DNA of 64,000 nucleotides, taken from CAYMZZ01 sp964395095 (lineage in GTDB: Bacteria; Bacteroidota; Bacteroidia; Chitinophagales; Chitinophagaceae). This document shows positions 1 through 9,276 of this stretch, in pieces. Made by a program: the position numbers and the translations under genes. How positions within the stretch are numbered: position 1 is the stretch's first letter; every line of letters begins with the position of its first letter. The stretch is taken from the NCBI GenBank assembly GCA_964395095.1, contig CAYMZZ010000008.1, positions 183,492 to 247,491 on the forward strand. Direction: 5' to 3'. The notes under the pieces were generated by a model, which ran no database searches, was not told the origin of the DNA, and saw nothing but the letters and a program-made list of their open reading frames with translations.

Positions 1-50
1 GTAAATGTCGCCAACAGCAATACAATTAGAAATAGGCTTTTGATGTTCAT
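1..50 (-). CDS. 5' end of a secreted or membrane protein, cut by the window edge
   Basis: An ATG lies at 50-48 on the minus strand and opens a frame that runs off the window. The 16 visible residues (MNIKSLFLIVLLLATF) form a lysine followed by a hydrophobic core, as in a signal peptide or membrane anchor. The start is 32 bases beyond the stop of the S9 peptidase gene, on the same strand, so the two could share a transcript. Nothing more can be said about function. Confidence 0.55.
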   Translation of the reverse strand, partial: MNIKSLFLIVLLLATF

Positions 51-82
51 GGTATCTGGTTTGGTTATGTTAGTGATAAAGG

Positions 83-2446
83 TCAGGGTTGCTTCAAGGT
101 TGTTTGAAACAGTTTATAGATGCGTTTGTACTCGTCCGTCCAGCTACTGGGTTCCACAAATCCATGGTCTTCCATGGGGTAGGAGGCCAGTTCCCAATTA
201 TCCTTGCCTAATTCGATCAGGCGCTGCGCCAGCTTCACCGCATCCTGGTAATGCACATTTACATCTACCATGCCATGGCAAATGAGCAGATGCCCCTTCA
301 ATCCTTCTGCAAAGTAAAGCGGTGAGCTCCGGCGATAGGCTATACTGTCTGTGAAAGGTTCGTTAAGGATATTCGAGGTATATCCATGATTATATTGCGC
401 CCAATCCGTTACAGGGCGCAGGGCCGCGCCTGATTTAAATACCTCAGGCTCCGTAAATACCGCCATCAGGCTGATGAATCCACCGTATGATCCGCCATAG
501 ATGCCGATATTGTTGGCGTTTACGCCATGGTTTTTTACCAGGTATTGTACGGCGTCTACATGATCGCTTAGATCCTTGCCTCCCATGTGTCGATATATGC
601 CGGTACGCCAGTCGCGCCCATAACCGGCACTGCCCCGATAGTCAATGTCGAGCACATAATAACCCTGGTCGGCCAGCATATTGTTAAACATATATTCCCG
701 GAAATAACTGCTCCACCATTTGTGTGCATTTTGCAGGTAGCCTGCCCCATGCGTAAATAAAACGGCTGGTCGCGAAGGATGGGGGTTCTCGGGCTTATAT
801 ATCCGCGCGTAAATCAGGGCTCCATCACGTGCCGGAATGGTAATCACTTCCGGCTCCCTCCATTTGTAGGATTGAAATTCGGACGACATGGCTTTGTTGG
901 TTACCTGCGTCGCTTTGGCACCGGTTTTCGCTTCCTGCCAATAAAGTTCCCAGGGCCGATTGGTTGCGCTATGCAGGAATGCCATGTATTTCTCGTCGGG
1001 CGAGAGCTGCACCTGGTTGCTGCCCGTCATGCTGGTCAATGCCTCCATCTTTCCATTGGCAATCCCGATTCTGTAATAGTGCTGCTCTCCCGGATGGCGC
1101 ATATTGCTGCGTACAAAGAATGATTTTTTATCCAGCGAAAGCTGAGCCGATTGAATTTCAAAATTTCCACGGGTCAGTGCCCTGTCGCTGCCTGCCACGA
1201 TATCATAAATGTGGATATGTGAATATCCCGAGGCTTCCGACTGGTACCAGAACTGGTTCTCATCTATCCAGCCCCAACTGCCAAAAATTCCCGGGCCGGC
1301 AATCCAGGCTTCGTCGCGCTGGCGGCTTACGAGGCGCATGGCATGTGTGCTGGTATCCCAAAGCATGAGCCAGCGGTCTTTATTGTCGGCAGAGCGTATG
1401 TCGAGAACAGCATGTTTTCCATTGGGCGACCAGTTGGGGCCCAGGAAGCGTACTTCGCGCAAGGCGTTTTTCTTTTTGCGTTCCTCCATCGCCTGCGGAT
1501 AGTCGGCCAGGTAATCGGGCAGGTCGCGGATGCCGGGTATGGAATCCGTCTTTATCTGAATGATGCTATCTTTTTCGCGATCGAAAAAATAATAGCTGTA
1601 GGTGCCTTGTGGAGCTCCCACTTTTGATCGGGCCGGTATATCGGTAGTAAATCCTGATTCCGTTACATAATTGGGAACGATGGTCGATTTTACGCCTGTG
1701 GGGGATTTGTAAAGTGAATAGGATACAAAACGTCCATCGGGCGAAATAGAGAGGTTGACCAGGTTTTGCCCGTTGAGGGGAATGGCGCGCAGTTCCGGCT
1801 TTCGGTTGGCTTCGCGGGCTGCCTGCGCCTGATCCCTTTTTTCTTTTCTGCTGCGCAATACTTCGAAATACTGCAATTGATCGGCATCCAGCCATTCTTC
1901 CTGTTCATTCTTTTTGCCGTTTCTGTCGCGACCAGTACTGGCTGCACTCACATTGGTCAACTGCTCGGTTTCACCGGTGGCTATATACCAGGCAAAGAGG
2001 TTTTGTCCGGCCCGGTACACAATGGCACGATCCGAAAACGAGAAACGGGGACTGTTTTCGCTATCGGTAGTATTGGTAACGCGACGCGTGGTTTTGCTGC
2101 GTATATGATGGTAATAGATATCGCCCTGGCGTGTGTAGGTGTAGGCCGTTCTATCCCTATTGTATTCCACCGATTGATCGGTCAACCAGTCTTCTCTTTC
2201 CTGTGCCGTCATTTTCTGCGGCTGTAATTGCCGGGTCGTGATGTAATAAAGCGAATCGGATTCCGCATCGCCCGGGTTCCAGTTGAAGGCGAGGCGGGTA
2301 CCATCAACCGACCATTGCAGGTTGGAAGGGGAGTGACCCATCCATTTGGGATCGCGCATAATTTTTTCGACCGTTAACACACCCGGCGCATTTTGCGCAA
2401 GGAGTTGGCCACAACAGAACAGTAATACAAAAGCAAGGATTCTCAT
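83..2446 (-). CDS. Prolyl oligopeptidase family (S9, DPP4-like) serine peptidase, secreted
   Basis: A 787-residue protein with an N-terminal signal peptide ending near the LLAQ site. A long beta-propeller region follows (about residues 30-520, with repeated phrases such as SPNGKHAVLDIR and SPDEKYMAFLH), and then an alpha/beta-hydrolase domain. The catalytic serine is in YGGSYGGF near residue 653, the Asp in HGMVDVNVHYQDA and the His in EDHGF. These are the S9 signatures; DPP4-like members remove dipeptides or cleave after proline in the periplasm or at the cell surface. A TTG lies three codons upstream, but the ATG at 2446 starts a cleaner signal peptide. The bestrophin gene lies 49 bases upstream on the same strand. 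Substrate specificity cannot be read from the sequence. Confidence 0.93.
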   Translation of the reverse strand: MRILAFVLLFCCGQLLAQNAPGVLTVEKIMRDPKWMGHSPSNLQWSVDGTRLAFNWNPGDAESDSLYYITTRQLQPQKMTAQEREDWLTDQSVEYNRDRTAYTYTRQGDIYYHHIRSKTTRRVTNTTDSENSPRFSFSDRAIVYRAGQNLFAWYIATGETEQLTNVSAASTGRDRNGKKNEQEEWLDADQLQYFEVLRSRKEKRDQAQAAREANRKPELRAIPLNGQNLVNLSISPDGRFVSYSLYKSPTGVKSTIVPNYVTESGFTTDIPARSKVGAPQGTYSYYFFDREKDSIIQIKTDSIPGIRDLPDYLADYPQAMEERKKKNALREVRFLGPNWSPNGKHAVLDIRSADNKDRWLMLWDTSTHAMRLVSRQRDEAWIAGPGIFGSWGWIDENQFWYQSEASGYSHIHIYDIVAGSDRALTRGNFEIQSAQLSLDKKSFFVRSNMRHPGEQHYYRIGIANGKMEALTSMTGSNQVQLSPDEKYMAFLHSATNRPWELYWQEAKTGAKATQVTNKAMSSEFQSYKWREPEVITIPARDGALIYARIYKPENPHPSRPAVLFTHGAGYLQNAHKWWSSYFREYMFNNMLADQGYYVLDIDYRGSAGYGRDWRTGIYRHMGGKDLSDHVDAVQYLVKNHGVNANNIGIYGGSYGGFISLMAVFTEPEVFKSGAALRPVTDWAQYNHGYTSNILNEPFTDSIAYRRSSPLYFAEGLKGHLLICHGMVDVNVHYQDAVKLAQRLIELGKDNWELASYPMEDHGFVEPSSWTDEYKRIYKLFQTTLKQP

Positions 2447-2495
2447 GAATGGCAATTATTAGAATGAATGGGTTCTTGTTTTTTATGGCATTAAA

Positions 2496-3383
2496 TTAAA
2501 TCAGTTCCGCCACATGTCGTTGAATATTCTCGGCAATCTGCTGCGTAGGCAAATCATTGCCGTCGCCGCCAAATGGGTCCTCTATTTCGCTTGCAATCAA
2601 TTCAAGGCTTGCCAATACATAAAATACGAACACAACCACCGGCACCGCCCAATAGCCTAATTGGAATACAAAACCAAATGGTAGCGTCATTACATAAAAA
2701 AAGATGAACTTTTTGATGAATACGGAATAGGAAAAGGGGATAGGTGTATTCTTGATTCGTTCACAGGCTCCGCAGATATCGGCAAAGGAGCTTAATTCGC
2801 CATTGATAAACAACATTTGCTCCGGGCTGAGTTTGCCTTCGCGATGAAGTTCCTGGGCATGCTGTATCATCATCAACGCGATTTGATTGGGAACATGTTT
2901 AGCATGGTCAATCCGGATCAAAGCATTTCTTAATTCTTCATCCTCGAGCAGGGCGAGCCGGGTTTCTTCTCTTCGCAGGTGGCGATGTAACGCAAACGCG
3001 AATGCCGAAATGCTCTTGCGGAAAAATGCCCTTTGCGGATCGCCTGCCGGCAACAGGGCAGCCAGTTTGATGGCCAGGTTACGGCTATTGTTCACCAGTT
3101 GGCCCCAAAGCCGGCGGCCCTCCCACCAGCGATCATAAGCCGTATTGGTACGAAATACCAGCAACATGGAGATGGCGAAGCCGAGCAGGGAGTGCATAAC
3201 CGGAATATTGCGCACATAAGCGGCATTGGCCTGTGAAAGTTGCCAGTATTGCAGTTCGAGAAAAGCGATGATGCCCGTATAAGCACCAATCGCCAGCATC
3301 AGTGGTGTGAGTTTTCGAAAAGTATCAGCCTTATGAAATCGGAATATATAGGTAAACCAATCCTTCGGGTTGTATGAAACCAT
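2496..3383 (-). CDS. Bestrophin-like (UPF0187 family) membrane channel protein
   Basis: A 295-residue membrane protein. The N-terminal part (YNPKDWFTYIFRFHKADTF) is followed by a first membrane span and by the conserved stretch DRWWEGRRLWGQLVNNSR near residue 85, which marks the bacterial bestrophin family. Two more hydrophobic spans lie near residues 210-260 and precede the conserved acidic-to-proline stretch EIEDPFGGDGNDLPT. Family members form pentameric ion channels in the inner membrane. The ATG at 3383 was chosen over a TTG six codons upstream. The 295 bases upstream (3384-3678) hold no convincing gene or site. Confidence 0.9.
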   Translation of the reverse strand: MVSYNPKDWFTYIFRFHKADTFRKLTPLMLAIGAYTGIIAFLELQYWQLSQANAAYVRNIPVMHSLLGFAISMLLVFRTNTAYDRWWEGRRLWGQLVNNSRNLAIKLAALLPAGDPQRAFFRKSISAFAFALHRHLRREETRLALLEDEELRNALIRIDHAKHVPNQIALMMIQHAQELHREGKLSPEQMLFINGELSSFADICGACERIKNTPIPFSYSVFIKKFIFFYVMTLPFGFVFQLGYWAVPVVVFVFYVLASLELIASEIEDPFGGDGNDLPTQQIAENIQRHVAELI

Positions 3384-3678
3384 CGTCCAATCTTTCACCA
3401 AATGTAAGGCTGAGCAGCCATATCCTGATGCATGTTACAACATTGATAAAAATTGTCCCAAATGGTCAACCCTAAATGGTCTACCAAATTACCTAATCAG
3501 CTAATTATCAAACCCTTACCGCCTAAGTGTATGTTTCACACATTGTAGTATATCCACTACATTTCCCTTGCAAAAAAATGACCTCCGAAAGGCATCCTGC
3601 TCTATTTCTGCCACGCAAACGATTCCGTTGCTTTGCACCCTCATGATCAGAGTACCAAACACAGAAAACGGAACCATT

Positions 3679-4122
3679 ATGAACAGAATTATTCTGAAGG
3701 ATGAATCATCCGAAAAGTCGGCAATTCTGCATACCATGGTGGCTACATGTATGCAGGACTGTACGAATATGGGGCTACTGAAAGGGCCACGTGTACAAAA
3801 TGAAATTCCGGATGATTTGCTGATCTATAATAACCCCTGTATGGTAGGCAATATCATCCGCCAGGTGCTGAAGAGCATACTCCAGCATTCCCAGCATCAC
3901 CAGATCCGCATTACGGCCAAAACTTATAGCGACGTGATCCTGCTTCATTTCCGCGACGCAGACGGCCTCGATGAAAGTAGCATTCGACCCTCGTTGAACA
4001 ATATGCAGGATATGGTGGAAGAATTGGGGGGCTTTCTCGATATTACCAGCCATCGCCCGTCTGAAACGACCATAGCGTTCAGCTTTCCGAATTTGCCGGA
4101 AATCGCGAGCAATCTGAACTAG
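3679..4122 (+). CDS. Small stand-alone ATPase-fold protein (HATPase-like), Bacteroidota-specific
   Basis: A 147-residue protein starting MNRIILKDES; the frame stays open upstream to 3568, but this ATG matches my memory of related Bacteroidota proteins. The middle and end resemble the ATP-binding fold of histidine kinases: a helix with NIIRQVLKSILQHSQ where the N box would be, then strands QIRITAKTYSDVILLHFRDAD and a C-terminal TTIAFSFPNLP. The glycine-rich ATP lid is poorly conserved and there is no dimerization or phospho-acceptor His domain. It may be a degenerate, non-kinase relative. No signal peptide or membrane span. It converges on the Pr6Pr gene, with an inverted array between them. 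Confidence 0.6.
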   Translation: MNRIILKDESSEKSAILHTMVATCMQDCTNMGLLKGPRVQNEIPDDLLIYNNPCMVGNIIRQVLKSILQHSQHHQIRITAKTYSDVILLHFRDADGLDESSIRPSLNNMQDMVEELGGFLDITSHRPSETTIAFSFPNLPEIASNLN

Positions 4123-4124
4123 TT

Positions 4125-4259
4125 AGTTGTAAGTTTTAAGTTTTAAGTTGTAAGTAATTCGCTTAAACGGTTTTTCAATAATTAGGATATGTTTTCCAGA
4201 ATCATTTGAGCTGTTAGCCTACACCTAACTTACAACTTAAAACTTATAACTTACAACTT
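4125..4259. repeat. Inverted heptamer array between convergent genes
   Basis: The left arm (4125-4155) is built of TTRTAAG-type 7-mers. The right arm (4228-4259) is its reverse complement, with one mismatch over 31 positions. The spacer between the arms is 72 bases. The left arm starts two bases after the stop of the upstream gene, and the right arm contains the stop codon (TAA, 4251-4253) of the opposing Pr6Pr gene. It could fold as a long hairpin at the 3' end of either transcript. Confidence 0.85.
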
Positions 4260-4891
4260 CCTTCCCCTTCCCAATGCCAAAAATCCCCATCCTGTTGCTA
4301 AAAACAACAACATAATTATTAGTGCATTGATGAATACTTTTTGAAATCCCAGTTGGTTTACATCGATGAAGGGATAGGGATATACGCCTTCCAGTTGTCC
4401 ACGAATAATCGCATACACAAAATAAATGGCTGGGTAGAGCAGCCATAGCAGCGCCAATTTCCATCGTTGAGGCTTATCCGGCACAAATTGCCACCAATAC
4501 AAGAGATAGAGAATGGGCGTAACCACATGCAGGAGATTATCGGCCACCCATTGCCATCCCAGGGGCGACCAGAGTTGCCTTAGTACCAGATTATACACCA
4601 GGCCTACCACAAAAATATAAACGGCTATGGCTGTGAGGTTAGCCGGTTTTAAAAGGGGATGCCTTCCTCTTTCATCAGTAAGATACTGACGACAAAGGCT
4701 ACCGCGATATTGCTCAAAATGGTGAAGAACCGGAAAAAATGTCCGATTGCCTGCAAAACGTTCATCCCATTTTCCGGCGTATTGTAGATAAGCAGGAATA
4801 ACTGAATCAGCAGTCCAGCCCAGGCAGCTACCGCAAGAGTGTACAACAAAATTTTTTGTCGAAGAGAAACAACAACAGAGGGCATAAGCAT
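4251..4891 (-). pseudogene. Pr6Pr family membrane protein, split by a one-base frameshift
   Basis: Two overlapping minus-strand frames together make one membrane protein of about 213 residues. The first (4891 down to 4649) starts MLMPSVVVSLRQK, has a hydrophobic span, and ends at TAA after the residues KEEGIPF. The second carries on with LLKPANLTAIAVYIFVVGL and three further spans to the stop at 4251. The break sits in the run CCCCTTTTAAAA (minus strand, near 4650-4660); one extra C or T there would restore a single frame. The order of membrane spans and the length (about 210) fit the Pr6Pr family of unknown function. This is either a real mutation or a homopolymer sequencing error, and the well-kept downstream half favours an error or a very recent event. 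Confidence 0.75.
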
Positions 4892-4940
4892 GGGGTTGGT
4901 GAGCTGAATATTTCTTAAATTTAACCATAATTGGTCTTCT

Positions 4941-6113
4941 ATGAGTCCCTTGCAAACCTTGATTGCACGCTATCGTTCAGGTTATAGTTTGGAGCAGCCT
5001 TTTTATATCGACCCTATCATTTTTGAGCAGGAATGGGAAAGGATATGGAAGCGGCAATGGTTGTTTGCCGGCCATTTGGCCAGCATACCGAACCCCGGGG
5101 ATTATTTCCTGTATAATCTGCAAAAAGACTCGGTGATCATTATTCGGGGCAAAGAAGGAAAAGTATACGCCCATCACAATACCTGCCGGCATCGGGGATC
5201 ATTGATATGTCTGGAAGAAAAGGGAAATGCGCCCAAGCTGGTTTGTCCCTATCACCAATGGGTATTTGAGAAAGATGGCCGCCTGCTGAAAGCGCGTTTG
5301 ATGCCGGATGATTTTGATACAGATACCCACGGATTATTCCGGGTGAATGTGGAAGTAGTGGAAGGTCTCATCTTTATTTGCCTCCACAATAATCCGCCGG
5401 ATTTTGAACCCATTCGTCGCGACTATACTCCGTTCATGCAGCCCTTTAAAGCCGCGCAGGCGAAGCTGGCTTTTACCAGCCGCTATACCTTGCGTACCAA
5501 CTGGAAGCTGGTGGCCGAGAATTTCCGGGAATGCTATCATTGCGGGCCTGCCCACCCGGAATACTGCAGCGCTGTCGTTGGCGCCAACCTGCGCGAAGAT
5601 ACTTCTGCCCTGCTGCCACAGAAGCAGGCCGACTGGCAAAGCAAGGGACTGGCTACTGAACTGGTCGACTTTGAAGGCCTGTCCACGCATTTCGGCATTC
5701 GCTATCCGCTCCGTCCCGGTGTGGAAAGCTATAGCCTCGATGGGAAGCCAGTCTCCATCCCCATGGGCCTCCATTCCGACTATGATGCAGGCGTGTTGGG
5801 ACTGGTAAACTATCCCAATTTCTGGATGGATGCCGTCAGCGATTATATCTGGACCATGCGGCTCACGCCGCTGGGTGCCGGCAGTACGCAAATTGATTTG
5901 GCCTGGCTGGTCGATGAAAAAGCGGAAGCGGGCAGGGACTACGATCCTGAACGCCTGGTGCAATTCTGGAAAATTACCGGCGAGCAGGATTGGGCCTTGT
6001 GCGAAAACAATTTCAAAGGCATTGAATCCAGTCACTACCAACCGGGGCCTTATGCTCCGGTGGAATTGGACGTAAAGCGATTTGTGGACTGGTATATTGA
6101 TTGTATGCGATGA
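4941..6113 (+). CDS. Rieske aromatic-ring-hydroxylating / GbcA-like oxygenase, alpha subunit
   Basis: A 390-residue cytosolic protein. The N-terminal Rieske [2Fe-2S] domain shows C82-x-H84 (TCRHRGS) and C102-x2-H105 (CPYHQW). The catalytic domain holds the mononuclear iron ligands in ENFRECYHCGPAHPEY (two His), and a probable Asp ligand lies in QDWALCENNFKGIESS near the end. This arrangement resembles the glycine-betaine/stachydrine type (GbcA, choline monooxygenase-like) more than dioxygenases acting on arenes. The substrate is not evident. No reductase or ferredoxin gene lies nearby, so electrons must come from elsewhere. The gene is divergent from the frameshifted Pr6Pr gene (49 bases between starts) and converges on the MFS gene with only 28 bases between. 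Confidence 0.92.
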   Translation: MSPLQTLIARYRSGYSLEQPFYIDPIIFEQEWERIWKRQWLFAGHLASIPNPGDYFLYNLQKDSVIIIRGKEGKVYAHHNTCRHRGSLICLEEKGNAPKLVCPYHQWVFEKDGRLLKARLMPDDFDTDTHGLFRVNVEVVEGLIFICLHNNPPDFEPIRRDYTPFMQPFKAAQAKLAFTSRYTLRTNWKLVAENFRECYHCGPAHPEYCSAVVGANLREDTSALLPQKQADWQSKGLATELVDFEGLSTHFGIRYPLRPGVESYSLDGKPVSIPMGLHSDYDAGVLGLVNYPNFWMDAVSDYIWTMRLTPLGAGSTQIDLAWLVDEKAEAGRDYDPERLVQFWKITGEQDWALCENNFKGIESSHYQPGPYAPVELDVKRFVDWYIDCMR

Positions 6114-6141
6114 AGGCAAAATGAAATTGTCGCCTGCAGCA

Positions 6142-7320
6142 TTAATTCGAAATGGAAGAAACGGGTTCCGAAAAATTTTTCCGAAGCGCCAGCGCCAGGA
6201 AGATGCCGATCAGCAATACGATCCCCGCATTTACCCAAAATACCTGGGTCATCTTCCAACTGGATTCGGCAAGATAGCCTGTCCAGAAATTACCAGCGAT
6301 CACTCCCGCGCCAAAATAGGCAGCATATAGCAATGACTGCCCAGTAGCCCGATAGCGGGGTTCCACCCATCGGTTCACCAGTTCCACACATACCACCCAA
6401 AACAGCGACCAGGAAAATCCGTGTAATAATTCAACAGGCAGCACAGCATAAGCATTGCCAATGATGCTGTAGAGGCTTAAGCGCAATACGGTGGCGCCAA
6501 TGGTGAGCAGCAAGCAGAACCGGTAGCCCAGCCGCGCGATAATAAGAGCCGAAAAAAAGAAGAGGGGTAATTCGCATAGTCCCTGGAACGACAACGAAAT
6601 GCCTACCCAGGATGCAGAAGCGCCCAGTTCTTTGAGATAGGTGGAATAGAAGTACCAGATAGGTGAGGTGCCGGCAGAAATAAACACGACGGCGAGCAGT
6701 AATACCCATACGCGCTGGCGGGCCAGTATGATGCGCACATGCGCCAGTCGCGGCCGATCATTATCCTGCCGGGCTGCCTTATCGGCGGGCAGGGTGAAAC
6801 AAACCGCAAAGGCGATCAGGAGGCTGATGGCCGCTACACCGAATATAACCGTGGTGGAAAGCACATCGATCAGTTGACCGGTAATAATGCCCGTAAAAGC
6901 CCATCCGGCAGCGCCGGCAATCCTAAGTTTGCCATACGAAAACCGGCTATCGCGCGCGGCCACGCCCAGCGATAAACTGTCGAGCAGGGGTTGCAACCCG
7001 TTATAGAAAACCGACATGGTTGTCGTAATCAGCAACAGGTAAATGAATCCTCCCTCACCCAGGTAGGCCAGGAAGCTGAGGGCACCCATCAGGCAGGATA
7101 GTTGCAGGCTTTTCCGATAACCCCATCGGTCGGCCAACAAGCCATAGAGCGGTTGCACGAGCAACATCAGCAGGGGAGTGAGGGACAAGAGGAATGAAAT
7201 CCGTATAGGCGAAAGCCCCTGGTCGCGCAGGAAATCGGCCATGATCGGCAGCCAGGCAGCCGTGCAGCAGAACACCAGGAAATAGACCAGCCGAAGCGCT
7301 GCCACTTCATTCCATTTCAT
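6142..7320 (-). CDS. MFS transporter, HcaT/LacY-like sugar or acid permease
   Basis: A 392-residue protein with about twelve hydrophobic spans. The loop after span 2 has the MFS motif (YGLLADRWGYRK), and the N-terminal half matches the MFS_1-like group (HcaT, LacY, nucleoside:H+ symporters). The ATG at 7320 lies inside the end of nagB, giving a 14-base overlap that implies translational coupling. Because it follows a PfkB-type kinase and NagB in one run of genes, uptake of an amino sugar or related sugar is a reasonable inference. The residues of the family do not by themselves tell the substrate. Confidence 0.88.
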   Translation of the reverse strand: MKWNEVAALRLVYFLVFCCTAAWLPIMADFLRDQGLSPIRISFLLSLTPLLMLLVQPLYGLLADRWGYRKSLQLSCLMGALSFLAYLGEGGFIYLLLITTTMSVFYNGLQPLLDSLSLGVAARDSRFSYGKLRIAGAAGWAFTGIITGQLIDVLSTTVIFGVAAISLLIAFAVCFTLPADKAARQDNDRPRLAHVRIILARQRVWVLLLAVVFISAGTSPIWYFYSTYLKELGASASWVGISLSFQGLCELPLFFFSALIIARLGYRFCLLLTIGATVLRLSLYSIIGNAYAVLPVELLHGFSWSLFWVVCVELVNRWVEPRYRATGQSLLYAAYFGAGVIAGNFWTGYLAESSWKMTQVFWVNAGIVLLIGIFLALALRKNFSEPVSSISN

Positions 7321-8059
7321 GGTCGGCTTTTTGTTGGATGAGGGCACCCGCTTCCTGGTCGAGCAGGATTTCTGCTTCGGGCAGGGTTTGCAGGATACTG
7401 GCAGGTACTTCGCGGCTTATGGCCCCCTGCAGGGATTCTTTTACAATAGCCGCTTTCTTCGCGCCATTGGCAAGCAGCAAAAGCCGACGGGCCGCTTTCA
7501 ACCAGCCAAATCCCAGGCTGATGCCTTTGGCGACATCGGTGTTTTCGCGGAAATATTTTTGCCCCACCTGTCGGGTTACCCAATCCAGTGATGCTACATG
7601 GGCCTGTAGATTCCAGTCTGTGCCCGGCTCATTAAAGCCGATATGGCCATTCATGCCCAGCCCCACCAGCATCAGGTCGATACCGCCTCTCGCCCGAATA
7701 AACTGATCCATGAGCGCACATTCCTCATCGAGCCTGGGTGAGAGGGCATTAAAGAAATGAAATTGCGCTTCGGCCAGGCCCAGCGGTTCCGTCCAGTATT
7801 TTCTGAAAAAATACTGGCAGCTACCTTCATTCTCCGGGGCAATCCCCACCCATTCGTCAAGTCCCACAAAGGCGAGTGTTGCAGTCGGAATAGAATGCTT
7901 CCTGATCTTGGCAACGGCCATTTCCAGGGTCAGTTTCGGGGTATCACCGGCAGCAAAGCAGAGAAGGGCATCCGGCTTTTTGCGGATACATTCGACAATA
8001 GTATCCGATGCTTTATCCGACAACTCCTCATAGCCCGGGAAAATTTGAATTTGTGGCAT
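7307..8059 (-). CDS. nagB: Glucosamine-6-phosphate deaminase
   Basis: A 250-residue cytosolic enzyme of the NagB/6-phosphogluconolactonase fold. Family motifs are clear: CFAAGDTPK (phosphate loop, near residue 35), FVGLDEW (catalytic Asp region) and GLGMNGHIGFNEPGT (active-site lid, near residues 133-147). It converts glucosamine 6-phosphate to fructose 6-phosphate and ammonia. It lies six bases downstream of the kinase gene and overlaps the transporter gene, so the three are very probably an operon. The sequence is shorter and more divergent than the canonical 266-residue NagB, so action on a related amino sugar phosphate is possible. Confidence 0.88.
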   Translation of the reverse strand: MPQIQIFPGYEELSDKASDTIVECIRKKPDALLCFAAGDTPKLTLEMAVAKIRKHSIPTATLAFVGLDEWVGIAPENEGSCQYFFRKYWTEPLGLAEAQFHFFNALSPRLDEECALMDQFIRARGGIDLMLVGLGMNGHIGFNEPGTDWNLQAHVASLDWVTRQVGQKYFRENTDVAKGISLGFGWLKAARRLLLLANGAKKAAIVKESLQGAISREVPASILQTLPEAEILLDQEAGALIQQKADHEME

Positions 8060-8065
8060 CGCTAT

Positions 8066-9184
8066 TTATTTTGATAATATCCTGTCGAGAAATTCAATTA
8101 GTGTGGATTGACTGGCCGAATAACCATGTTGTACCCAGAAGCCGGCCAGCGCATTGCCCAGGAAGACCGAATCGCTCAGGGAAAGTTGCATGAGCTGCCC
8201 CATACAAAAACCCGCGCCCAGGTGATCGCCCGCCCCGGTGAGTGTAACGGGTTCCGCCGAAAAAAAGGAGGGCCATTTCAGCACCTGCTCTGCCTGCATG
8301 GCCAGGGCATATTGCGCTTCGTGCAACAGCAAACAATAAGGCTGAAAATGGTCCGCTATATGTCGCCCCATATCTTCCAATTCCCCCTCCTCCGTATGGC
8401 CAGTCAGGTATTGATAGAGCAAACGGCACTCATTTCGATTGAGTCCAAGTATCAGTTTCGTTCGCTTACTTATTTTTTTCAGCAGGTGCATCAACCGCTC
8501 CAGATCGCGGGATTCCCGCTTGCTGAAATCGCTGAGGTCGGCGAAGCAAAACTTTTCCGGCAGCTTTTGTTGTGGCTCCATTATATCCGTCCAAAATCCT
8601 TCCCAGATGGAGGGCGAGCTATCCAGTTCGCTCCAGTTGAGTAAACAATAAAGCTGAGCATGGCTCCCGGCTTCCTGCAGGCTTTCCATACCAATGCGGC
8701 TTTTCAGGGTATGCCAGTCGCAAGTATTCAGTTCGCCCATGTCGGCCAGCATTATTTTTCCGTCACGGAACTCATAGGCATCGCAATAGCCGGGTTCGGC
8801 ATAGGAAAATAGTTGAACGGTTGCGGGCAGGGTTTGAAAAGCAGGGTGGGGTTGTGGCCAACCATAAGCGCCTATTGCCTGAGTGCGCAGACCCATGGTA
8901 CCGAGCGCCATCGACAGCAGGGGCGCATTACCGCCGACCCTTGTCGCACGCAACACCGTTTCCATACTGAAGCTTCCCTTTTTTTGCGCGATATAATCGG
9001 CCCATTCCCGGCTGCTGTTGAGATAGGAAATCCCGGATTCCTTTTTTTCGCGAATGATCCGGTGAATCCGGTCGATGAAACCATCAAATCCCGTTAGGGC
9101 GAGTTGGGAGGGAAGCCGCGAAAACCCTTCCTTTATTCGGGTGCGAAGTCCGGGCCATTGATCAGCAGGGTGGGGCAATTGCAT
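8066..9184 (-). CDS. PfkB (ribokinase) family carbohydrate kinase
   Basis: A 372-residue cytosolic protein. The N-terminal half has the ribokinase-fold core with TRVGGNAPLLSMALGTMGL (the substrate side, near residues 85-105). The C-terminal half carries LTGAGDHLGAGFCMG near residue 318, the PfkB signature 2, in which the Asp is the catalytic base. The N-terminal region (about 60 residues, LTGFDGFIDRIHRI) differs from standard fructokinase or ribokinase, so I do not assign a substrate. It is the first gene of a tight run with nagB and the MFS transporter. Its start is only 33 bases from the T-tract of the aldolase terminator, so it needs either a compact promoter there or read-through. Confidence 0.85.
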   Translation of the reverse strand: MQLPHPADQWPGLRTRIKEGFSRLPSQLALTGFDGFIDRIHRIIREKKESGISYLNSSREWADYIAQKKGSFSMETVLRATRVGGNAPLLSMALGTMGLRTQAIGAYGWPQPHPAFQTLPATVQLFSYAEPGYCDAYEFRDGKIMLADMGELNTCDWHTLKSRIGMESLQEAGSHAQLYCLLNWSELDSSPSIWEGFWTDIMEPQQKLPEKFCFADLSDFSKRESRDLERLMHLLKKISKRTKLILGLNRNECRLLYQYLTGHTEEGELEDMGRHIADHFQPYCLLLHEAQYALAMQAEQVLKWPSFFSAEPVTLTGAGDHLGAGFCMGQLMQLSLSDSVFLGNALAGFWVQHGYSASQSTLIEFLDRILSK

Positions 9185-9216
9185 CGTTGAATCAAGATAA
9201 TTCCTTTTACCTATCT

Positions 9217-9246
9217 AAAAAAAAAGAAAGCCACCGAAGTGGCTTT
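9217..9246 (-). terminator. Intrinsic terminator of the class I aldolase gene
   Basis: On the minus strand an 8-bp perfect stem (AAAGCCAC / GTGGCTTT) closes a TTCG tetraloop of the stable C(UUCG)G type. It is followed by CTTTTTTTTT. It lies 30 bases after the aldolase stop codon. Confidence 0.92.
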
Positions 9247-9276
9247 CCGCGTTACCCCGATTGTCGGCGGGGTCGA

